Assembly (NCBI RefSeq): GCF_030272615.1
Contig: NC_081410.1
Span: 228,630,915 to 228,694,914, forward strand
DNA: 64,000 bases
Direction of reading: 5' to 3'
From: Cryptomeria japonica
Lineage: Eukaryota > Streptophyta > Pinopsida > Cupressales > Cupressaceae
A program made the position numbers and the translations under genes. How positions within the stretch are numbered: position 1 is the first letter of the stretch; the number at the start of each line of letters is the position of its first letter. Of the stretch, positions 57,860-64,000 are shown piece by piece. The notes under the pieces are model-generated. The model was not told where the DNA came from. It saw nothing but the letters and a program-made list of their open reading frames with translations, and made no database searches.

Positions 57860-59240
57860 TTAAATGAAATACTTTAATACACATTGACATTACACAGTTG
57901 GTAGTCATTTCAATTTTCAAATGACTATGAGTATTTCACAATTGACTGTGTAATACACAGTCATTAATTACAATGTACATTAATGATTAATGTATTACAC
58001 AGTCATCAGTCATTTGAAAATGACTATGTATTACACAGTCATTTCAAAATTTGAAAATGACTGTGTATTACACAGTCATCAGTCATTTGAAAATGACTGT
58101 GTATTACACAGTCATCAGTCATTTGAAATTTTGAAATGACTGTAATGACTGTGTATTACACAGTCATTTGAAAATGACTGTGTAATACACAGTCATTTCT
58201 CATTTGAAATGACTGTAATGACTGTGTATTACACAGTCATTTTCAAATGACTGTGTAATACACAGTCATTTGGAAATGACTGTGTATTACACAGTCATTT
58301 CAAATGACTGATGACTGTGTAATACACAGTCATTTGAAAATGAATGTGTATTACACAGTCATTTGAATTTGAAATGACTGTGACTGTGTAATGATGACTG
58401 TGTAATACATAGTCATTTGAAATGACTGTGACTGTGTAATGATGACTGTGTAATACACAGTCATTTGAAAATTTGAAATGACTGTGTATTACACAGTCAT
58501 TTGAAAATTGAAATGACTGTGACTGTGTAATACACAGTCATTTGAAAATTTGAAATGACTGTGTATTACACAGTCATTTGAAAATTGAAATGACTGTGAT
58601 TGTGTAATGATGACTGTGTAATACACAGTCATTTGAAATGACTGTGTATTACACAGTCATTTGAAAATTTGAAATGACTGTGTATTACACAGTCATTTGA
58701 AATGACTGTGACTGTGTAATACACAGTCATTTTGAAATGACTGTGACTGTGTAATACACAGTCATTTGAAATGACTGTGACTGTGTATTACACAGTCATT
58801 TCAAATGACTGATGACTGTGTAATACACAGTCATTTGAAATGACTGTAAATTGTAATTACTAATGATTGTGTATTACACAGTCATTTGAAATGACTGTGA
58901 CTGTGTAATACACAGTCATTTGAAATGACTAAGACTGTGTAATACACAGTCATTTTCAAATGACTGTGTATTACACAGTCTTAGTCATTCGAAATAAAAC
59001 AATACAAAAAGATACCTGGTCGTGCGTGCAAATGCAAACAATACAGTCATTTTGACTGTGTAATACACAGTCATTTCAAATGACTGTGTATTACACAGTC
59101 AAAATGACTGTGTATTCGAAATAAAACAATACAAAAAGATACCTGGTCGTGCGTGCAAATGCAAACAACACAGTCATTTTGACTGTGTAATACACAGTCA
59201 TTTCAAATAACTGTGTATTACACAGTCAAAATGACTGTGT
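57860..59240. repeat. Array of TGACTGTGTA-n-TACACAGTCA palindromes in hAT D
   Basis: Dozens of near-perfect palindromes with 10-bp arms around one A or T, joined by ATTTGAAATG-type linkers. They fill 1.4 kb between the transposase ATG and the 5' subterminal region, and each can form a hairpin. The right edge merges into the 127-bp repeat. The array probably lies in a 5' UTR intron of the transposase transcript (donor near 59275, acceptor near 57675). Confidence 0.85.
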
Positions 59241-59290
59241 ATTCGAAATAAAACAATACAAAAAGATACCTGGTCGTGCGTGCAAATGCA
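58988..59290. repeat. 127-bp tandem repeat with duplicated splice donor, hAT D
   Basis: GAAATAAAACAATAC-type blocks start at 58991, 59118 and 59245, 127 bp apart. On the minus strand each unit contains CGCACGACCAG|GTATCT, a good splice donor. So the end of a probable 5' UTR exon and its donor exist in three copies. Confidence 0.75.
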
Positions 59291-59299
59291 AACCCTATG

Positions 59300-59555
59300 C
59301 AAATCGCGTGGCGTTTTTTGCCTTCCGGAGTCGCGCGAGCCGCGAAATGGAATAAAGACTTCGGTTTTTTTTTTGCCTGCGACTTAAGTCGCGTTTTTCT
59401 TGCATTTTGTGCCGCGTTTCGGGCGGGTTTTGGCCATTAACGGCGATTATTTGCCAAAAAAATCGGCCTGAGTATTTCCGCGATTAACTCGCGCAGCATT
59501 TTGGATCGCGATTACTCGCGAGTTTTTGAATTGCTCGCCGAGTTTTGCAAGTATG
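59300..59555 (-). promoter_or_regulatory. 5' subterminal, GC-rich promoter region of hAT D
   Basis: About 250 bp rich in CGCG, ACTCGCGAGT and GTCGCG motifs, sharply different from the AT-rich intron. In hAT elements this region carries both transposase-binding sites and the promoter. I see no clear TATA box. Confidence 0.5.
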
Positions 59556-59780
59556 CCTGAAACATTTCCTGATTCAAAACCTTTGTTAGCAGCTACTTCA
59601 TCCCTTCTCCATGATACTCATCACCCCATGTAGGATGCACATTTTTAAGGGAAACACACTGGACATGTCAAACATTTCCTTATGTGGAACCCAGGTTAGC
59701 ATACCATCCCCTCTCCATAATACCAATTGTCCTGTATTGGACATATGTTTATATGGGAAATGCCATGGAAGGCCCCCAAA
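59556..59780. repeat. Two further units of the VPS13 intron tandem repeat
   Basis: Units begin near 59560 (AAACATTTCCTGATTC) and 59671 (AAACATTTCCTTATGTGG). They continue the series interrupted by hAT D. Confidence 0.6.
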
Positions 59781-61088
59781 TAGCCCATACACATTTGCAT
59801 CTCCAGATAGAGCCAAGGCAAAAGTGGGAATGCATAAAACATGCTGTTACAGAATATAAAATATATCACCACAAAATATTAGAAACAGATGAGAGCTTGA
59901 AAAGTCTTCAAATGTCATAAAAAGGGATAGAAAGTTGAAAACTCCTTTCATATTGCACAAAAAATTCGTATTTGCAATATTTTGGAGAATGTGTTTTGTT
60001 ACAGATTCTTTTTATCAGTTTGGAGGGTTCGCAAAGCTAATGAATGCTTTGGAAGTTCTCTTTTCGCATCTATCAAAATATGTGAGATGCTATTTCTTCC
60101 TTCACAACTACATGTCTTTCTAATAATGGAAATTATTTCATTGCAGTTGTTATCCTATGCCTCCAATTTGATTACAGCCATTTTAATTGTATATGTTTTA
60201 TGGTATCTTTGTTTTTATTCTTTATGTTTCACATTCAAGCGATATTTCATCCAAGGATTATCAAAAGTAGATTGTATATGAAAATGGTGCCTTACATGTA
60301 TTTGTTGTATCTATACCTGTATCAATACACCTTACTGTAAAATCAGTAACCAGAAAACACATCTCCACCCTATTAGACGTTCCTTAAACACAAAAATACT
60401 AATTGGAAATAGTAAATGGAAACAAGGAGGTCTCCAGGTATCAGATGACTTCATCTGATCATTCATGTTGCCTCAAATCATTTCCTCGAACAACTCCTGC
60501 CATTTGTTGTAAATTTATGACACCACCCTGGATTAACTCGACATTTTTTTGAATGCCCTTGTGGGGGAGGGCCCACCTTACTTGAACTACGATCATCATG
60601 AAACCTAGGTCATCTAGTATGTGTGTGTGCTTTGGTGTTTCCCAGTACCCATGTACACATTTTTCCTTCTTTTTTTTTTGGGAAAATGGCTTCCCCATCT
60701 CTGTTTGCAAGTGACTACAGTATCAAAAATTTCCAGTAATATTCTAAGGCATTTCATTTCAACAATGATTTAATCCAAAACCTTCTGAACCTAGCTATTC
60801 CACTAAATTTGCAAAAATATTGAACTGACAACAGTAAATTACAGCTGATAAATTTTCATATGTCAGCTGTACATAGATCTAAAAAAAATTCAGATCCAAC
60901 GAAAATATGGAAAATATTAACTCTGTATACTTATAGTGGACATGAATTTGATAAGATACATATAAAATTGCTCATGTGCGCTCTGTTTCTGAGGATGTAC
61001 ACTACTAAAATAAGGAAAAGAAAAAGTGGAAAAATATCTGATATGATAGATTCTCCATTGTAAGATCAAATCATGGAAATTTTCTTAC
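59781..61088. other. VPS13 intron, no recognisable feature
   Basis: AT-rich intron sequence with short ORFs lacking domains on both strands. Confidence 0.5.
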
Positions 61089-61178
61089 TTCTGAAACCAG
61101 GAGATTTTGGATTTAGGATTGAGAAGTACTCCATGTCCTGATGACATTGATTCATGAGGCTTTTTGCCTTTCCCTCGC
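61089..61178 (-). CDS. VPS13: VPS13-like exon (90 bp)
   Basis: Encodes RGKGKKPHESMSSGHGVLLN followed by PKSKISWFQ, between TTTCAG and GTAAGA. Only the frame set by its neighbours (phase 2 to phase 2) is free of stops. Confidence 0.75.
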
Positions 61179-61277
61179 CTGAAATAAAGAAATATGGATC
61201 AGCATTGGATTGAAAATAAATGCAACAGTGCTCACTGAAATGATGGAAATCCTAATTTCTATTGTAACATGGCATAC

Positions 61278-61366
61278 CAAAGAAAGAATGTCTTCTGTTC
61301 TGAGGCAAAACAAACAAGTGGCATATCAGTGTCATTTTTGAGTGCATAAGGTGTATAAATAATAGC
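61278..61366 (-). CDS. VPS13: VPS13-like exon (89 bp)
   Basis: Encodes AIIYTPYALKNDTDMPLVCF and then ASEQKTFFL, between GGTGCAG and GTATGC. The PY.L.N.T..PL pattern is a VPS13 hallmark just before the SHR-binding domain. Phase 0-in, phase 2-out. Confidence 0.8.
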
Positions 61367-61486
61367 CTGCACCAACCCAGCACAAGAAGACGTCTGTCAC
61401 TCATTAAGATAGCTGGCTTTCTGTGCACCTTATAAAATTGACAATAAATTTTCATGATATAATGTGTTTTTCTTTTTTTAACTCAC

Positions 61487-61764
61487 TTCTAAAAGGCCTG
61501 TTTCTCCTCGTGATAACCTCAGCATGGCAAAGTTTTTCCCATCCCCAAAATCCAATTCAACATCTAGACCATGCATGTCACTTTTACTACTGTGAGCTAG
61601 TTTTCCCAATTCACCAACATTTACTGGATTGCTCTTTTGTTTCAGATCACAAAGAATTATAGTTAGGAAAAGATTACTGAGATCTTCATACATGTAGGTT
61701 TTACATCCACCTTGAACAATAGGATGATTGCCACTATGTTCATCTATTTCATCTGCATTTGTAT
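61487..61764 (-). CDS. VPS13: VPS13-like exon (278 bp)
   Basis: From DTNADEIDEHSGNHPIVQGG to SRGETGLLE, between TGTGCAG and GTGAGT. Ends in phase 0, as the next exon requires. Confidence 0.8.
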
Positions 61765-61860
61765 CTGCACACAAAATAACTAATTAGAAACCATGAAAAG
61801 AAGAAGTGATTAACATTTTTCACAAATATGCATTCCAATGGTAATTAACTAAACAATCAC

Positions 61861-62271
61861 CTGATGACACTGCAATCTCCACCTCAAGAAGATTGGAAAC
61901 GTGAATGGTTGGCAAAATCAAAATATCCTGTTGTTCATAAAATGCAACTGTAGAGGACTCTGAGCCTCGTTGCTCAGAAGCATGAGATCTAGTCACGGGC
62001 AGCTTCCTTCTTGTAGTTCTAACAAGAAAATAAAGATCTTTGAACTTTGCATCCGTCATCTTTGGGCCACAATGAATGGTGCTGAACGACGATTGTGTAG
62101 GTTGACCACTGAATTTCTTTTTTAAGTGATACGTTAATTTTTCAAAGAGCCCTGAAATGCGGACAGCTTTCACACCTTTCAAATTCTCTGACCACTCAAA
62201 GGAAGGTGATCTTTCACTCTCCAGAATAGACTTTTCAGAAGTTGCAGGTCGTACACAAAGCACATAATTCC
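61861..62271 (-). CDS. VPS13: VPS13-like exon (411 bp)
   Basis: Begins in NYVLCVRPATSEKS and ends VEIAVSSG, bounded by TTCAG and GTGATT. It contains KGVKAVRISGLFEKLTYHLK and HVSNLLEVEIAVSS, a beta-rich repeat-type region. Phase 2-in and phase 1-out fit both neighbours. Confidence 0.8.
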
Positions 62272-62551
62272 CTGAAGAATTATAAAAAACATACAAGATT
62301 TAGTAGGAAACATGTAGCAATGTCCAATACCACAACAATTCCAAGCAGACCAGAATAATTTCATTAAATGCTACAATATAAGATTGATCGCTCCAATTCA
62401 GCCAGGATAAATGGTTGAAGAAATTCGATTTGTCATATAATAGAATGAATCATCATTTATGATGTGTTCATAAATTAAAATTTGTGTTTCAAGCAGAGTT
62501 GTAATTGATTAAACTAAATAGACTAAAATTTAAAACTCATTTACAACATAC

Positions 62552-62581
62552 CACCTTCTTGCATTGCAAAACCATCTTTTT
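62552..62581 (-). CDS. VPS13: VPS13-like microexon (30 bp)
   Basis: Encodes KDGFAMQEG between TTTCAG and GTATGT. It enters with two bases of a codon and leaves with one, which matches the two-base start of the next exon (giving G-N-Y-V-L-C). Short length makes this exon the least certain of the chain. Confidence 0.5.
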
Positions 62582-63406
62582 CTGAAATTATGTGACTGGG
62601 ATTTCTCTTCATGTGATCCTTTTTCTTCATCTATATTATATAATTTTTCCCATAAAGGCAATGACATTTCTCTTCTAACATGTGAAAGTGTTATGATCCT
62701 CCCTATATTTATAATGCATTTGAGCTTTACACAAAAATATTCTGCAAGGACATCTTACAAGCAAATACTTGTGGGGTGGTTTGTGACTCATCAAAGACTA
62801 GATGTTCATTGCATCCCTGGGAAACTCATCTTTTGTGGAATGTTCTTATTTTTCACTAAACCCATCTGTCAAAATGTGGCTATGAAAGCTGATTGTCATG
62901 TTTTTATCCACAATGTATTATTGCTTTTTCCATCTTGAGCAAGGGATGTCATTTCTCAGGTCATTTTGCCCAGTCCTTCAGTCATGTATGAAAGAAGTGA
63001 AAAATAAATTTGACTATCAAGTTCAAAAACAACGAGATAACTGATAACTTGGAGCACCCTTCTGAGGTGTTTTGTACCAAATGTTAAGCGGTAAAGAGGG
63101 ATCTGAAGAGCACCTTGGTCATAAATGACAGGGTTTGAGTGGTTGAGAGTGTGTAAATGCATGCCTGGCAGTGCTTGGGCATTGTTTGGATGACAATGAT
63201 TATATAAAAGTGCTTCAGTTATGAAGAATTGTAAGTGGCAGTAACATGGATAAACATGCCTATCAATGGAAAGCACAGCAGACATATTTTGTAACACATG
63301 TTAAGTTGCAAAGAGGCTGCTGGAGCATGCCTTGACCAGTTTTTACATGTCTTTAGTGGCAACTAGCAACGAAAAGTGTACCCAGGCAGTTTATAACAAG
63401 TGTTAA
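62582..63406. other. VPS13 upstream intron, no recognisable exon
   Basis: No open stretch with VPS13-like content and matching phase was found. ORFs present on either strand have no motif. The next exon upstream must end in phase 1. Confidence 0.45.
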
Positions 63407-64000
63407 TGTCATGTCCCCTCCTTGATCGCTATATGTATCCTAAAAGAAACAATTATGATTAATAATTAATATAATAATTAAACAACAAATGATTATTTGA
63501 GATTTATTTATTTATTAAATATTATTATTTAAATTTATATTTTACTAATAATATTCTTAAAATTTATTTATCCATCCGTTAAATATTATTATTTGATTAA
63601 TATTTAATAGACTATGGTTCTGGAGAATTTCCTCTATCATCTTTTGGTATTACCGACTTTGGGAATTCTACAATAAATGATTCCTCACTGCCGGCAAATG
63701 GTCGAGCTATGCTAAATACCAAAACTCCTTCCGTATACGATCCCAGCTAAGAGATGTTGATGAATACATGTCTCCGTAATCAACACTATCACATGGAAGA
63801 TTATCGAATCCAGGGATTATCAAACAAACTTTCCATAAACTTGGTTAATGTTAAATACGGAAAGGTAGAAAAGAGCGATTATAATCATCGCACATGAAAG
63901 TATCGAGCCAAGCCAAAACGACCATCGTTGTCAATACCGTATCAAAGGTTGCAACAGGAGAAGTGGACTATTTTATCGATCATACTTAATATTACAAGAG
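63407..64000 (+). mobile_element. Start of an LTR element (TGTNATNTCCCC family), cut by window edge
   Basis: TGTCATGTCCCCTCCTTG at 63407 matches the start of the solo LTR at 33386 and of the gypsy LTR at 1445. An AT-rich segment with repeated TTAAATATTATTATTT follows. GTTAA (63402-63406) would be the left target copy; the right end is outside the window. Confidence 0.4.

Larger units (their letters stand above)
54798..59555 (-). mobile_element. hAT transposon D, apparently intact (4,758 bp)
   Basis: Terminal inverted repeats CATAGATGAAAAACTCGG (54798) and CATACTTGCAAAACTCGG (from 59555 on the minus strand) match at 15 of 18 positions. The 8-bp target duplication CCTGAAAC flanks it (54790-54797 and 59556-59563), splitting a tandem repeat of the host intron. 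It contains subterminal CTCGGCAAAA and CGCGAG motifs, a transposase with no lesions, and a palindrome array. Transposase orientation is minus, the same as VPS13. Confidence 0.9.
53506..62581 (-). other. VPS13: VPS13-like gene, internal part with seven exons
   Basis: Exons: 62581-62552, 62271-61861, 61764-61487, 61366-61278, 61178-61089, 54307-54046, 53937-53506. All junctions are GT-AG and the phases agree (1, 1, 0, 2, 2, 0), giving about 530 codons without a stop. VPS13 proteins are rod-like lipid-transfer bridges at membrane contact sites. The region IIYTPYALKNDTDMPLVC matches the family's block (xVYxPYxLxNxTxxPLxx) ahead of the SHR-binding/VAB domain, and ETGGAKRIVSPGQQAILH and WSGPICAASLGRFFLKF belong to it. 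Upstream and downstream exons are outside the window. Which plant VPS13 paralog this is cannot be told. Confidence 0.8.

Noticed and set aside
57860-59240. Possible CRISPR array
   Set aside because: Repeats are palindromes in both orientations with variable, low-complexity spacers, lie inside a hAT element, and the DNA is nuclear plant DNA.
60459-60710. 83-codon minus-strand frame as a VPS13 exon
   Set aside because: No VPS13-like content, and the neighbouring exons already join in phase without it.
62564-62938. 124-codon plus-strand frame as a small gene
   Set aside because: No domain, lies in a VPS13 intron and overlaps the microexon on the other strand.

Overview
The window is nuclear DNA of a seed plant with a very large, transposon-packed genome. 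Nested LTR retrotransposons and hAT DNA transposons, a host gene cut by multi-kilobase introns, Ty3/gypsy elements with extra ORFs and roughly 7 kb LTRs all point to a gymnosperm, probably a conifer. That assignment is inferred from architecture; no species marker is present. I see no rRNA, tRNA, CRISPR or bacterial-type operon.

Host gene. The minus strand from 62581 to 53506 carries seven exons with mutually compatible splice phases. Together they give about 530 codons of a VPS13-like bridge lipid-transfer protein, including part of the SHR-binding/VAB region. No later exon is visible, so positions 1-53505 are probably one intron of more than 53 kb filled with transposons.

Left block, 1-4256: a Ty1/copia 5' end on the minus strand (gag, PBS, 691-bp LTR) inserted in the 3' LTR of a decayed minus-strand Ty3/gypsy element, then 1.7 kb without recognisable content.

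Central nest, 4262-29700: a long LTR of about 7.0 kb (copy 1) that contains a long non-gag, non-pol ORF and is followed by a primer-binding-site-like sequence and a gag remnant. A hAT element (8202-24782; 8-bp target duplication ATCCCAAC, 15-bp perfect terminal inverted repeats) sits inside it. That hAT is a recombinant of two copies (A and B). Inside B lies a 10.2-kb Ty3/gypsy element (13469-23645; 278-bp LTRs, target duplication ACCTT) with gag, protease, RT, RNase H, integrase and a large third ORF, all decayed.

Right nest, 32445-52505: a third hAT (C), flanked by microsatellites and carrying three LTR insertions: a 1.9-kb solo LTR (33386-35271) and two solo copies of the 7-kb ORF-bearing LTR (36921-43975 minus; 44662-52031 plus). 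Copy 3 has an almost intact ORF of about 1,075 codons behind a regular array of 35-bp hairpins. A truncated fourth copy lies at about 29700-30563.

Inside the VPS13 intron at 54798-59555 is a fourth hAT (D) with an uninterrupted three-exon transposase of 746 codons, target duplication CCTGAAAC, and a 1.4-kb array of palindromes in its 5' intron. The most unusual content is the family of giant LTRs with a U3-located ORF and hairpin-rich leaders. Second is an intron in hAT A/B that looks newly made by tandem duplication.
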